From an uncultured Aliiroseovarius sp. (GTDB lineage Bacteria > Pseudomonadota > Alphaproteobacteria > Rhodobacterales > Rhodobacteraceae): a stretch of DNA of 64,000 nt. Shown in pieces: positions 9,677 to 19,080 of the stretch. The notes below the pieces were generated by a model. It did no database searches. It was not told where the DNA came from and saw only the letters and a program-made list of their open reading frames with translations. A program made the translations under genes and the position numbers. The stretch is taken from assembly GCF_947497285.1 (NCBI RefSeq), contig NZ_CANMFT010000005.1, positions 186,001-250,000 on the forward strand. The letters are read 5' to 3'. Each line of letters starts with the position of its first letter. Position 1 is the stretch's first letter.

Positions 9677-10363
9677 ATGAGCAGTTATCGTGAAGAAAAC
9701 CCCGTTAACCCCTTGCCGCCCGTGGTTGTTGCGCTTGCCGTCTTCCTGATTGGCATCGAGTTGGTGTTTGCGGCAGGCACCATGGGCCTTGCCGGTGGAC
9801 CTGAAGCCGCTGGCTGGCGAATATCGGCCATTGAAAACTGGGGGTTTCGCGAGCCGCTCTTCTCGTGGATGGTTGAAAACGGCCGGTATCCCTTGTCGGA
9901 TCTGGCGCGATTTGTGACCTATCCGTTCCTGCATCTGAGCTTCACGCATCTGCTGTTCGTGCTCGTTTTCCTGTTGGCGCTGGGCAAGATGGTGGGCGAG
10001 GTCTTTTCACCTTTCGCCTTTCTGGTTGTGTTCTTTGGCGCATCCATCGTCGGGGCCTTGGCCTATTGGGTCGTCTGGGACACGCCAGTGGTGTTGTTCG
10101 GGGGGTATCCAGCCGTCTACGGCCTGATTGGCGCCTACACATTTCTTTTGTGGGCCGAACTGGCGATGACGGGGGGCAACCAGCTGTCTGCCTTCCGGAT
10201 CATCGCCTTCTTGATGGCATTGCAGTTGATCTTTGGCCTGTTGTTCGGTGCGGGGCTGACATGGGTGTCTGAATTGGCGGGCTTTGTGTCTGGCTTCGGG
10301 CTGTCCTTTGTGGTCAGCCCGGGCGGGTGGTCAAGGGTTCTGGTGCGTTTGCGCAGGCGCTAA
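9677..10363 (+). CDS. rhomboid-fold membrane protein, catalytic residues absent
   Basis: A 228-residue protein with about six hydrophobic helices in the rhomboid order. The helix 1-2 region ends in FVTYPFLHLSFTHLLFVLVFLLALGK, matching the family's H-x-x-x-N/T-x-x-F region. Where proteases have G-x-S-G in helix 4, this protein reads FGGYPAVYGLIGAY: the Ser-Gly pair is replaced by a single Pro at residue 145. Where the catalytic His should be in the last core helix (A-H-x-A-G), it reads SELAGF, with Glu199 at the His position. It is therefore very likely a rhomboid pseudoprotease that binds or chaperones membrane proteins rather than cutting them; that function is inference. It converges with murJ, with two bases between stops. 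Confidence 0.75.
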   Translation: MSSYREENPVNPLPPVVVALAVFLIGIELVFAAGTMGLAGGPEAAGWRISAIENWGFREPLFSWMVENGRYPLSDLARFVTYPFLHLSFTHLLFVLVFLLALGKMVGEVFSPFAFLVVFFGASIVGALAYWVVWDTPVVLFGGYPAVYGLIGAYTFLLWAELAMTGGNQLSAFRIIAFLMALQLIFGLLFGAGLTWVSELAGFVSGFGLSFVVSPGGWSRVLVRLRRR

Positions 10364-10365
10364 GG

Positions 10366-11907
10366 CTATTGGCCACGGCGCAGGGATGCTTTGATCTCAG
10401 ACAGGCGAAAGGCCCCAAGAAGCTGGCCAAGAAGGCCGTATGCCGCAATCCCACCACCGACGAGTATGGTCAAGGCGATGATCTTCAGGCCGGGCATGCC
10501 GAACATGGGGCCCATGGCGATGACCATAAGGATCAACAGAGCGCCCATTGCCCAACTGGCCGCCGCGATGCGCCAGAAGCGTTTCCAGAACCGGGCGTCA
10601 AAGCGGGTGTCTTCGCCCATCCGGGCCGCTCCGATCCAGATCAGGCCGGTGATCGTCCAGCCGGCCACCGTTGTCCCGATGGCAGCGGCAATGAAGCCCA
10701 TCCAATAGCTAAGCCCAATGGCCAACACCGCGTTCACGACCATTCCGATCAGCGCAAAGTGGAAAGGGGTTTTGGTGTTTTCGCGCGCGAAATAGACTGA
10801 CGCCAACACCTTTTGCAGGACAAAGGCAGGCAGGCCTGCGCCATAGACTGCCGTGGCCAGCGCGGTGCGCGCAGTGTCATCGGCGGTGAAGGCCCCACGG
10901 TGAAACAGAACCTCGATCAGTTGCGTTGGAACGACAATCAGGGCCACCGCAGCCGGCACCGTCAGCGCCAGCGAAAGCTCCCCCGCGCGGCTTAAGGCGT
11001 CTCTTCCGGCCTTATGGTCGCCTGACCGCAGGTTTCGGGAAAGCTCGGGCAGAAGCACGACCCCAATGGCAATGCCCACAACGCCCAAAGGCAGTTGATA
11101 AAGCCGGTCGGCATAGTAAAGCCAAGCCACGGCGCCGTCGAAGAAGCTGGCGACTTGCCGCCCGACCAACAGGTTCACCTGTGTGACGCCTCCGGCCAGA
11201 GCGGCGGGCGCAGCAATGATGGCCAATCGCTTCAGCTCTGGCGTCATGTGCGGCATCCGTGGGATGAGGCGAAAGCCCGCGCGGGCTGCGGCAAACCAGA
11301 CCAGCGCGACCTGTGCGATCCCGGCAATCGGCACAGTCCACGCCAAGGCGTTGCCGATGTCGTGGCCAGAAAAGTCCGCGACAAACATTGCGGTGATGAA
11401 AATCACGTTCAACAAAACAGGGGCGGCGGCGGCGGCCATGAACCTGCCCGTGGCGTTCAATACGCCCGATAAGAGGGCGGCCAGCGAAATGAACAGGATA
11501 TAGGGAAACGCAATACGCCCATAGGTGACTGCCAGATCGAACCGGCTGTCATCAGTGAAGCCCGATGCCATGGCATAGACCAGTGCGGGCATGAAGATCT
11601 GCGCCACGACCGAAAAGATGACCAACACAAAGGCCAGCCCGGAAAAGGCGTCTCGGGCAAATTCCAATGCGCCGTCGCCGGCTTCGTGCTTCTTGGCGAA
11701 CATCGGCACGAAGGCGACGTTCAAGGTGCCTTCGGCAAAGAATCGACGAAACATATTGGGCAGGGAAAAGGCAATCAGGAAGGCTTCGGCCACGGCAGAC
11801 GAGCCGAGAAATGCACCGATCATGATGTCGCGCACAAAGCCCAGAATGCGGCTGGCCATTGTCCACCCGCCGACGGTCATGAAACCCCGTGCCAATCCCG
11901 ATGCCAT
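10366..11907 (-). CDS. murJ: lipid II flippase MurJ
   Basis: A 513-residue polytopic protein of the MOP superfamily, moving lipid II across the inner membrane for peptidoglycan synthesis. The N terminus GGWTMASRILGFVRDIMIGAFLG and FRRFFAEGTLNVAFVPMF are the MurJ hallmark segments. Roughly 14 hydrophobic helices follow, along with the charged RQVASFFDGAVAWLYYADRLYQLPLGVVGIA region in the middle. The ATG at 11907 overlaps the glnD stop by one base (TAATG), so the two are translationally coupled. A second in-frame ATG ten codons in (MTVGGW) could also be the start. Confidence 0.94.
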   Translation of the reverse strand: MASGLARGFMTVGGWTMASRILGFVRDIMIGAFLGSSAVAEAFLIAFSLPNMFRRFFAEGTLNVAFVPMFAKKHEAGDGALEFARDAFSGLAFVLVIFSVVAQIFMPALVYAMASGFTDDSRFDLAVTYGRIAFPYILFISLAALLSGVLNATGRFMAAAAAPVLLNVIFITAMFVADFSGHDIGNALAWTVPIAGIAQVALVWFAAARAGFRLIPRMPHMTPELKRLAIIAAPAALAGGVTQVNLLVGRQVASFFDGAVAWLYYADRLYQLPLGVVGIAIGVVLLPELSRNLRSGDHKAGRDALSRAGELSLALTVPAAVALIVVPTQLIEVLFHRGAFTADDTARTALATAVYGAGLPAFVLQKVLASVYFARENTKTPFHFALIGMVVNAVLAIGLSYWMGFIAAAIGTTVAGWTITGLIWIGAARMGEDTRFDARFWKRFWRIAAASWAMGALLILMVIAMGPMFGMPGLKIIALTILVGGGIAAYGLLGQLLGAFRLSEIKASLRRGQ

Positions 11908-14690
11908 TATGCCGTCGCCCTTATGACGCCTTTTTCAATGGCCGTTCGCAACTTGCCTTCCAGTTGCTGCTGTTTGTGTTCCGAATGGAATTTCAAACCG
12001 AACATATCCTTGACATAGAAGGCATCGACCACCTGTTCGCCATAAGTCGCAATCACCGCCGAGGCAATATAAACATTGGCATCTGCCAGCGTCCGCGTCA
12101 GGTCGAACAAAAGCCCGGGCCGGTCACGGGTATCGACTTCGATGATCGTGTAAATCTCGGACCCGTCATTGTCGAAGGTGATGGTTGTGGGCACTCTAAA
12201 GGCGCGTTCGCGTTTCTTCAGCTTGTCGCGGTTGGCCATGGCGTCTTGGGTGATGATCTCGCCTTTCAGGGACTTGTGGATCATCTGGGTCAAGCGCGGC
12301 AGTTTGTTTGCGTCAAACGGCTTGCCTTCGGCATCCTGCATCCAGAAACAGGCGGTGGCATAACCATCTTTCGAGGTATAGGTGCGCGCATCGACGATAT
12401 TTGCCCCGACCAATGACAGAGCGCCTGCCAGTCGCGAAAAGATGCCCGGATGGTCGGCCAGCACGATATAGGCGCGGGTCACGTCGCGTTCTTCGTCGGG
12501 CTCAAGCTCGATACGAACCTCGTCTTCCCCGATGTTATAAAGCAGTTCGGCAAAGGCGAGATGCGCGGTGATATGCAGCCCCTGCCAGTAGCTGTCATAG
12601 TGGCGTGAGGTCTCTTTCTTGAGCTCTTTTGGCGACCAATGCGCCAGTGCGTCACGCAAGGTGCGCTTGGCCTCGGCGCCGCGGTTTTCGCGGTTCAGGG
12701 CTTCCATGCCGTCTTCCAGCGCGCGCCGCGTCTGGCGATAAAGAGTGCGGATCAACGTGGCCTTCCAGTTGTTCCACGTGTTTGGACCGACACCGCGTAT
12801 GTCGCACACGGTCAGAACGGTCAGCAGGTCCAGCCGCTGCACGGTTTTCACCGCCTTCGCAAAATCGCGCACGGTTCGGGGGTCGGCGATATCGCGTTTC
12901 TGGGCCATGTCCGACATCAGAAGATGATAGCGCACCAGCCATTCGACCGTTTCGCATTCGCGCAGGTTCAGGCCCAGACGGGGCGCCACTTTGCGCGCGA
13001 TTTGAGCGCCCAGAACCGAATGGTCCTGTGGCCGCCCCTTGCCGATGTCATGCAACAGCATTGCCACCATCAAGGTCTTTCTATTAACGCCGCGTCCAAG
13101 GATTTCCGCACTGATCGGCAGTTCGTCGTCAAGTTCGCCGCGTTCGAGCTGTGCAAAGTTCGAAATCACCTGAATGGTGTGTTCGTCCACCGTATACGAG
13201 TGATACATGTTGAACTGCATCATCGCCACGATGGGTTCAAACTCAGGAATGAACGCGGCCAGAACGCCCAGTTCGTTCATCCGGCGAAGTGCGCGTTCGG
13301 GGTTGCCGTGCTTGAGCAGCAAATCAAGAAAAATCCGCGTGGCTTCCTTGTCGTTGCGCATTTGCTCGTCGATCAGGCCAAGGTTGCGCGACACCAGCCG
13401 CATGGCGTCGGGGTGGATCAACAATCCGGTGCGCAAGCCCTCTTCAAACAGTCGAAGAATGTTCAGTTTATCTTCCAGAAACCCCGGCTCGTCCGTGACG
13501 GCAAGACGCCCGTGCCTTTCGATGAACCCATGGCGCAGCTTCTTGCGACGCTTCAATAGGCGCATCAGGCGCGGCAATTGCTTGAGGTGTGCCGCTTCAA
13601 GTTCGGTCAGCACGATCCGGGTCAAGTCGCCCACCTGCGTGGCGTGGCGGAAATAGGCCTGCATGAAATGTTCGACCCCACGCCGCCCCTCGGTGTCCTT
13701 GAACCCCAACCGTTCGCCAACTTCGACTTGCAAGTCGAAGGTCAGCTGGTCTGACGGGCGATTGGTTGCCAGATGCATTTGGCATCGCACCGCCCACAGG
13801 AATTCCTCGGCAGCGCGGAAGCTGGCAAATTCGTCTTCTGAAAAGACACCCTTGGACACAAGATCTGCTGGTTCCGTGACGTGGTGTTGATACTTTGCAA
13901 CCCAGAACAGAGTTTGCAGATCGCGCAGCCCGCCTTTGCCTTCTTTCACGTTCGGCTCGACGATATAGCGCTGACCGCCTTGCTTCTCGTGACGGGCATC
14001 GCGCTCGGCCAGCTTGGCTTCGATGAATTCGGCCAGAGTGCCTTCGAACAAGTCCGACCAAAGCCGGTTTTCCAGCTCTGCGGCAAGTGGGGCGTCGCCG
14101 CAGACAAAGCGTTGTTCCAGCAAGGCGGTGCGGATGGTGAAATCCTCGCGCCCAAGGCGCAAACAGTCTTCGATTGTGCGCGAGGCATGACCGACCTTCA
14201 GGCGCAAATCCCACAGCATGTAGAGCATGCTTTCGATGACGCTTTCCGCCCAGGCCGTGATTTTGTAGGGCGTCAGGATCAGAAGGTCGACGTCAGATTG
14301 CGGCGCCATTTCGCCCCGCCCATAGCCGCCGACAGCCAATACGGCGATCCGTTCAGCGGTGGTTGGGTTCGCGAGCGGATGCAGGCGCTGGGTCGCAACC
14401 CGGTGGACGAGCGTGACAAGCACATCCGTCAAATAGGCATAGGCCGCCGTGGCTGGATACGCATTAAGGGGGCGTTCGCACAGCGCGTCGGCAATAGCCT
14501 CGCGGCCCGCTGCCATGGCAGTTCGCAGGCTGCTGACGGTCAGGTTGCGGATCTCGGCCGCGTCCTTTGTGTCTTCGAATTCAAGGCAAAGTGAAGCCCA
14601 GAGCGCGTCACCATCAATGATGTCGCGCGCTGGGCAGATCAGGTCGGAGTCCGGGGGCGTCGTCCCCCGGCGGAGTTCAGAACCCGGCAC
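11907..14690 (-). CDS. glnD: bifunctional uridylyltransferase/uridylyl-removing enzyme GlnD
   Basis: The PII-protein uridylyltransferase that senses glutamine. The domain order is a nucleotidyltransferase with GGYGRGEMAPQSDVDLL, a GlnE/GlnD linker, an HD domain with MLLHDIGKGRPQDHS, and two C-terminal ACT domains (ADHPGIFSRLAGALSLVGANI and DTRDRPGLLFDLTRTLADANVYIAS). No ATG occurs at a natural place. I chose the GTG at 14690, giving 927 residues and a 14-base overlap with the lpoA-like gene. In-frame ATGs at 14801 and 14777 would add residues inside that upstream gene, and the next ATG downstream would cut into the conserved N terminus. It is coupled to murJ by a TAATG overlap. Confidence 0.9.
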   Translation of the reverse strand: MPGSELRRGTTPPDSDLICPARDIIDGDALWASLCLEFEDTKDAAEIRNLTVSSLRTAMAAGREAIADALCERPLNAYPATAAYAYLTDVLVTLVHRVATQRLHPLANPTTAERIAVLAVGGYGRGEMAPQSDVDLLILTPYKITAWAESVIESMLYMLWDLRLKVGHASRTIEDCLRLGREDFTIRTALLEQRFVCGDAPLAAELENRLWSDLFEGTLAEFIEAKLAERDARHEKQGGQRYIVEPNVKEGKGGLRDLQTLFWVAKYQHHVTEPADLVSKGVFSEDEFASFRAAEEFLWAVRCQMHLATNRPSDQLTFDLQVEVGERLGFKDTEGRRGVEHFMQAYFRHATQVGDLTRIVLTELEAAHLKQLPRLMRLLKRRKKLRHGFIERHGRLAVTDEPGFLEDKLNILRLFEEGLRTGLLIHPDAMRLVSRNLGLIDEQMRNDKEATRIFLDLLLKHGNPERALRRMNELGVLAAFIPEFEPIVAMMQFNMYHSYTVDEHTIQVISNFAQLERGELDDELPISAEILGRGVNRKTLMVAMLLHDIGKGRPQDHSVLGAQIARKVAPRLGLNLRECETVEWLVRYHLLMSDMAQKRDIADPRTVRDFAKAVKTVQRLDLLTVLTVCDIRGVGPNTWNNWKATLIRTLYRQTRRALEDGMEALNRENRGAEAKRTLRDALAHWSPKELKKETSRHYDSYWQGLHITAHLAFAELLYNIGEDEVRIELEPDEERDVTRAYIVLADHPGIFSRLAGALSLVGANIVDARTYTSKDGYATACFWMQDAEGKPFDANKLPRLTQMIHKSLKGEIITQDAMANRDKLKKRERAFRVPTTITFDNDGSEIYTIIEVDTRDRPGLLFDLTRTLADANVYIASAVIATYGEQVVDAFYVKDMFGLKFHSEHKQQQLEGKLRTAIEKGVIRATA
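14652..14671 (-). other. G/C hairpin within the extreme 5' end of glnD
   Basis: On the minus strand CCGGGGG, a six-base loop and CCCCCGG form a 7-bp stem just after the lpoA-like stop and just inside the proposed glnD reading frame. There is no T run after it. It could lower read-through or translation of glnD; this is inference from the repeat alone. Confidence 0.3.
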
Positions 14691-15849
14691 CGCCGAAGCT
14701 TCTGGGTGCAGGGTCGATAATGATGACCTGGTTGTTCTGGATCTGAGCGACGGCCAAGCCGCGCTCGTTGGTGCCATTGCCGCGCAAGCGGAAGATGCCA
14801 TTCACGCCGACAAAGCCTTGCCCTTGTGTCAGGGCGGTCGAGGTCAGCGCGTCCGCCTTGCCGGATTTGACCAAGGCGCCGATGGCAGCAATGCCGTCAT
14901 AGGCAAGTCCAGCGATCGGATGGGGCGCTGCGCCATAACGCGCTTGGTAGCGGCTGTTAAAGCGGTTGGCCAAGGCGGGATCAGGCAAAGCGAACCAACC
15001 ACCTTGCAGGCCCGGCAGGGCCAATGCGTTCGATGGAATGTCCCAGCGTTGCAGGCCGATGAATTGCTTGGTTGCCGGACTTACGCCGTTTTCCGGCAGC
15101 AGCCCCGCCAGAAACGGAAGTGCGCCCGAGGTGCCCGAGGTGAGGAACACCGATTGCGCGCCCGAGTTTTTGATTTGTGCGCTTATGCCCGGCATCGCGT
15201 TCACGATCCCGCTTTGCGACAGCTCGAAAGAGGCCGTCCCCGCCAGCGTCGCGCTGGAATTGGCGATGGCGCTTTGAATGGCGCTGCGCCCGGTGATCTC
15301 GGCTTGATCATTTCCGTGCAGGATCATGATGCGACCCTTGCCTTGACGGGCGGCGTATCGGACCAACCGATCAGCGACGTTCCCAAAGGTGTTGCCCAGG
15401 ATGAAGACGTTGCCACCAGCGATATCGGGGTTGTTCGAAAAGCTCAGCACATTCACATTGCGTCGCGCGACCGCCAGTCCGGCTGCGTTGGCGCTCTGCG
15501 CGAAAACCGGCCCAAGAATGATCTTGGCCCCGTCGTTCACCGCTTTCGTCGCCATCGCGGCGGCCTGATTCGGGTTGCCACCAGTGTTGTAGACGCGCAG
15601 GTCTACCTTGACCCCGGACAGCTCTGCCATGGCCATGCGCGCCGCGTTTTCAAGCGAGGTTGCAAGGCTCGCATCGTTGGCGGATGTCGACCCGCCAGGA
15701 ACCAGCAGGGCCACCGGAACAGGCTTGTTGGTATTGATACTTGGGCCAGTTTGCGGTCCTGCGACCGTACAGGCGACCAGCCCTGAAAGTGATACAAAGG
15801 CAAGCAGGGCACCCAGCGCCTTGCGAGTGCGAGCGAAAACAGCGAACAT
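14677..15849 (-). CDS. penicillin-binding protein activator, LpoA-like lipoprotein
   Basis: A 390-residue predicted lipoprotein. The ATG at 15849 has an AAAGGA site and starts a signal sequence ending in the lipobox LVAC. The mature part is a type I periplasmic-binding-protein fold: VALLVPGGSTSANDASLATSLENAARMAMAEL at the start, then AGLAYDGIAAIGALVKSG and a C-terminal GIFRLRGNGTNERGLAVAQIQ, as in branched-chain amino-acid binding proteins and the COG3107 (LppC/LpoA) group. LpoA activates PBP1a in gammaproteobacteria, but alphaproteobacterial relatives have only this C-terminal-type domain, so the activator role is inferred. Its position divergent from rsmI-yraN is the arrangement widely seen for lpoA, which supports the call. 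Confidence 0.8.
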   Translation of the reverse strand: MFAVFARTRKALGALLAFVSLSGLVACTVAGPQTGPSINTNKPVPVALLVPGGSTSANDASLATSLENAARMAMAELSGVKVDLRVYNTGGNPNQAAAMATKAVNDGAKIILGPVFAQSANAAGLAVARRNVNVLSFSNNPDIAGGNVFILGNTFGNVADRLVRYAARQGKGRIMILHGNDQAEITGRSAIQSAIANSSATLAGTASFELSQSGIVNAMPGISAQIKNSGAQSVFLTSGTSGALPFLAGLLPENGVSPATKQFIGLQRWDIPSNALALPGLQGGWFALPDPALANRFNSRYQARYGAAPHPIAGLAYDGIAAIGALVKSGKADALTSTALTQGQGFVGVNGIFRLRGNGTNERGLAVAQIQNNQVIIIDPAPRSFGGAGF

Positions 15850-15893
15850 AAACAAATCCTTTCCCGGGCGAGGCGTCAAAATACCCCGGCAGA

Positions 15894-15930
15894 CGAGCTT
15901 ATAATAGACTCCCCAACTGACAGGTCCAGT
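15894..15930. promoter_or_regulatory. divergent promoter region for lpoA-like gene and rsmI
   Basis: The 81-base gap contains a perfect TATAAT at 15900-15905 for the plus strand (rsmI), with no good -35. For the minus strand, CTGGAC at 15929-15924 lies 17 bases from TATTAT, near the alphaproteobacterial CTTGAC-N17-TATAAT type. Initiation there would leave a leader of about 45 bases before the lpoA-like ATG. Both assignments are by eye. Confidence 0.4.
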
Positions 15931-16788
15931 GTGAAACCCCAGAACATCCAGCTTGATCCGGGCCTCTATCTTGTGGCGACGCCCATCGGAAATTCGCGTG
16001 ATATCACCCTTCGGGCGCTGGATATTCTGGCGTCGGCGGATGTGATCGCTGCGGAAGACACTCGAACAACCCGGCGGCTGATGGATATCCACGGGATCTC
16101 GCTTGGGGGCCGTCGCATTTTGCCCTACCACGACCATTCCGGCGGGGCTGGACGTGCCGGGATCGAAAAACTGATCGCGGAGGGCAAATCCGTGGCCTAT
16201 GCCAGCGAGGCGGGAAGCCCCCTGATCGCTGATCCGGGCTTTGCCCTGGCGCGAGAGGTGGCACGCGACGGCCATCTTGTGACTGCGGTGCCGGGTGCTT
16301 CGGCGACCTTGGCGGCGCTAAGTTTGTCGGGTCTGCCAACCGACAGATTTCTTTTCGCAGGCTTTCCGCCAGCCGCAAAAGGCCCCCGCGCGAGCTGGCT
16401 GGCAGAGCTGCTGCCGATCCCCGCAACGCTTGTTTTCTTTGAAAGCCCAAAGCGCGTTCAGAAATTGTTAGCTGAATTGTGTTCCTGTGATGCCGGTCAA
16501 AGGCAGGCCGCAATCTGTCGAGAGTTGACCAAGAAGTTTGAAGAAATCAAGCGCGGAACCGTTGCTGAGTTGGCGCAGGACCTGGCTGAAAACCCGATCA
16601 GGGGAGAGGTTGTTTTCGTTCTAGACCGTGGCAGCGACGTGCAGGATGAAGGCGCAATGGAAGAGATGTTGACCAAAGCGATGTCGGACATGTCGATGAA
16701 AGACGCGGTGAATGCTGTTTCACAGGCGTTGGGTTTGCCAAGGCGCAAGGTCTATCAGTCGGCGCTTGAATTAGGAAAAAAGAAATGA
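15931..16788 (+). CDS. rsmI: 16S rRNA (cytidine(1402)-2'-O)-methyltransferase
   Basis: A 285-residue SAM-dependent methyltransferase of the tetrapyrrole methylase fold that modifies C1402 of 16S rRNA in the decoding site. The typical N terminus LDPGLYLVATPIGNSRDITLRALDIL is followed by DVIAAEDTRTTRRLMDIHGI, ASEAGSPLIADPGFALAREV and ITAVPGASA-like motifs, and then FFESPKRVQKLL. The start is GTG at 15931. The stop overlaps the next gene, yraN, by four bases (ATGA), the classic rsmI-yraN coupling. Confidence 0.95.
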   Translation: MKPQNIQLDPGLYLVATPIGNSRDITLRALDILASADVIAAEDTRTTRRLMDIHGISLGGRRILPYHDHSGGAGRAGIEKLIAEGKSVAYASEAGSPLIADPGFALAREVARDGHLVTAVPGASATLAALSLSGLPTDRFLFAGFPPAAKGPRASWLAELLPIPATLVFFESPKRVQKLLAELCSCDAGQRQAAICRELTKKFEEIKRGTVAELAQDLAENPIRGEVVFVLDRGSDVQDEGAMEEMLTKAMSDMSMKDAVNAVSQALGLPRRKVYQSALELGKKK

Positions 16789-17138
16789 GCGGGCTCGTTT
16801 CTTATCTGTCGGGTCTGTCGGCCGAACAATCCGTCACGATGCACTATGAAGCGCGCGGCTGTCGCACAGAATGCCAGAGATGGCGCGGGCGGCATGGCGA
16901 AATCGACCTGATCACACGCGATGGCGCTGATCTGGTCTTTGTCGAAGTGAAGAAGTCGAAGGACTTCCTGCGCGCGGCTGAACGCGTCACGCGGGCACAA
17001 GTCCAACGCATTCAGGCGACGATCTTCGAGTTTCTCGAAGCCCAACCAAACGGCCAGCTGACGCCTTTCCGCTTTGACGTCGCTCTGGTCAACGCCAAAG
17101 GCGAAATGCAGATTATCGAAAACGCATTGGCGTATTGA
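16785..17138 (+). CDS. yraN: YraN family (UPF0102) nuclease-fold protein
   Basis: A 117-residue protein of the YraN/UPF0102 family with the restriction-endonuclease-like core: [36 protein letters not shown] contains the conserved E-I-D and E-V-K residues. The biochemical role is not established; a Holliday-junction or DNA-end nuclease has been suggested because of the fold. Here VKKSK replaces the more usual VK-x-R. It is coupled to rsmI by ATGA and precedes gshB by 59 bases. Confidence 0.85.
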   Translation: MSGLVSYLSGLSAEQSVTMHYEARGCRTECQRWRGRHGEIDLITRDGADLVFVEVKKSKDFLRAAERVTRAQVQRIQATIFEFLEAQPNGQLTPFRFDVALVNAKGEMQIIENALAY

Positions 17139-17197
17139 AGCCCATTGCACCGCAGCGCGCTCTGTCCCATGTAGGGAGAAACCAGAAGGAGTGCGCC

Positions 17198-18139
17198 ATG
17201 TCGCTGAAAATAGCAATTCAGATGGACCCGATCGACCGCATCAATATTGAAGCGGACAGCAGTTTTCGGATTGCCGAAGAAGCACAGGCGCGCGGTCACG
17301 AGCTGTTCTACTACACGCCGGACCATCTTAGCTTTCGTGAGGGTCACGTCTTTGCGCGCGGGTGGCCGTTGACAGTGCGTCGGGTTCAGGGCGACCATTT
17401 TTCGTTGGGTGACCGGGCTGATGTTGACTTGGGAGAGTTTGACGTGGTCTGGCTGCGTCAGGATCCTCCTTTTGATATGAGCTATATCACGACCACGCAT
17501 CTTCTGGATATGATCCACCCGGGTACACTTGTCGTAAACGATCCTTTCTGGGTGCGAAACTATCCCGAAAAGCTACTTGTCTTGAAGTTTCCCGATCTAA
17601 CCCCACCCACCATGATCGCCCGAGATTTCGACACGCTGAAGTCGTTCAAGGACGCGCATGGCGATATCATTCTGAAGCCGCTTTACGGCAATGGCGGGGC
17701 TGGAGTCTTTCGGCTTGATCAGAATGACCGCAACCTTGCCTCGCTGCACGAGCTTTTTGTGGGGATCAATCGTGAACCGCTGATTGCACAGAAATTCCTT
17801 CCTGATGTCTCGAACGGGGACAAGCGGATCATCTTGGTGGATGGCGAACCTGTGGGCGCGATCAATCGTGTCCCTGCGGCGGGGGAAACCCGGTCTAACA
17901 TGCATGTGGGCGGGCGCCCCGAGAAGGTCGGACTAACTGATCGGGACCGCGAGATATGCGCGGCCATCGGGCCGCTTTTGCGCGAAAAGGGGCAAGTTTT
18001 TGTTGGTATTGATGTGATCGGCGACTATCTGACCGAAATCAACGTGACATCACCGACCGGCATTCAAGAGCTGGAACGCTTTGACGGCGTCAATATTGCC
18101 GAAAAAATCTGGCAGGCCATCGAGGCACGGCTTTCATGA
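17198..18139 (+). CDS. gshB: glutathione synthase
   Basis: ATP-grasp ligase adding glycine to gamma-glutamylcysteine (313 residues). The N terminus [22 protein letters not shown] is diagnostic, followed by [40 protein letters not shown] (ATP-grasp lid and glycine loop) and [24 protein letters not shown] with [15 protein letters not shown] at the end. The ATG at 17198 follows an AGAAGGAG site by seven bases; the frame is open upstream, but that part has no matching conservation. The stop overlaps the next hydrolase gene by four bases. Confidence 0.96.
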   Translation: MSLKIAIQMDPIDRINIEADSSFRIAEEAQARGHELFYYTPDHLSFREGHVFARGWPLTVRRVQGDHFSLGDRADVDLGEFDVVWLRQDPPFDMSYITTTHLLDMIHPGTLVVNDPFWVRNYPEKLLVLKFPDLTPPTMIARDFDTLKSFKDAHGDIILKPLYGNGGAGVFRLDQNDRNLASLHELFVGINREPLIAQKFLPDVSNGDKRIILVDGEPVGAINRVPAAGETRSNMHVGGRPEKVGLTDRDREICAAIGPLLREKGQVFVGIDVIGDYLTEINVTSPTGIQELERFDGVNIAEKIWQAIEARLS

Positions 18140-19080
18140 GCTTGCGGCTGACGCTGACCAAGCTGTTCATGCGGCTGTTCGTGAAGACGCGGCTCAGACG
18201 CTTAACAGACCCAGCGCCAGCGAGACATGAGTTGGAGCGCGCCGCGAACCGGCTGTTTCGCGCGCCACCCTTCGCGTGGTATCGCGAAGCGACACTTGCC
18301 GGCGGGCACGGTGCACAAAGGGCGTTGTGGATAGAAACCCGACCCGCAACGCGGCCAGCCCTTGCAAACAAGATCATCTTGTATTTTCACGGCGGTGGGT
18401 TCATCGCAGGCTCACCAGAAACACACCGCAAGTTGCTGGCACGCCTGGCTTGGATGACCGGGCTCAGAATTTGTGCGCCTGATTACCGCAAAGCGCCTGA
18501 GGATCCTTTTCCAGCGGCTGTCGAGGATTGCGTTGCGGCTTACAAGCACTTGATCCAGAAGGGATATCGTCCTGAAAACATTATACTGGGTGGCGATAGC
18601 GCAGGTGGTGGTCTGGTCTTCTCACTGCTTGCTGAAATTGATGGTGTTTTGCCCTTTCCGCGCGCGGTATTTGCCTTTTCACCGATTGTCGATCTTCGGT
18701 TCACGTCGCCGTCGTTCGATGAGAATGCGAAGAATGACCCGCTGCTGCCTTCGGACCGACGCGATCTGGTGACAGATCACTACTTGGCGGGTGCGTCTGC
18801 GCAGAATGTGCGGGCCTCGCCCGTGTTGCACCGATATAAATCGACCCCGCCACCAGCCTTTTTCCAGTTCTCAACAACCGAGATCTTGCGCGATGAAAGC
18901 CTGCGCATGGCTGAGGTGCTTCGTGCCGCAGGCGGACAGGTCACGCTGGACGAATGGCCCGATGCGCCGCATGTGTGGGTCATTCTGGATGGGCTGTTGC
19001 CGGAAGCCCGTCAGGCTTTGCGGCAGGCAGCAGAATTCATTACACGACAGTTTCACGATGAGACACGAGCCGAAAGCTAA
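18136..19080 (+). CDS. alpha/beta hydrolase of the hormone-sensitive lipase (HSL) type
   Basis: A 314-residue esterase-like protein. It has the HSL oxyanion-hole motif HGGGF (H85-F89) and the nucleophile elbow GDSAGG with Ser155. DPLLPSDRR and [12 protein letters not shown] toward the C terminus would supply the catalytic Asp/His region. HSL-family bacterial esterases cleave short-chain acyl esters; the natural substrate is unknown. It is coupled to gshB by an ATGA overlap. The final 41 bases overlap the 3' end of comM on the opposite strand, an unusual but small convergent overlap. Confidence 0.85.
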   Translation: MSLRLTLTKLFMRLFVKTRLRRLTDPAPARHELERAANRLFRAPPFAWYREATLAGGHGAQRALWIETRPATRPALANKIILYFHGGGFIAGSPETHRKLLARLAWMTGLRICAPDYRKAPEDPFPAAVEDCVAAYKHLIQKGYRPENIILGGDSAGGGLVFSLLAEIDGVLPFPRAVFAFSPIVDLRFTSPSFDENAKNDPLLPSDRRDLVTDHYLAGASAQNVRASPVLHRYKSTPPPAFFQFSTTEILRDESLRMAEVLRAAGGQVTLDEWPDAPHVWVILDGLLPEARQALRQAAEFITRQFHDETRAES

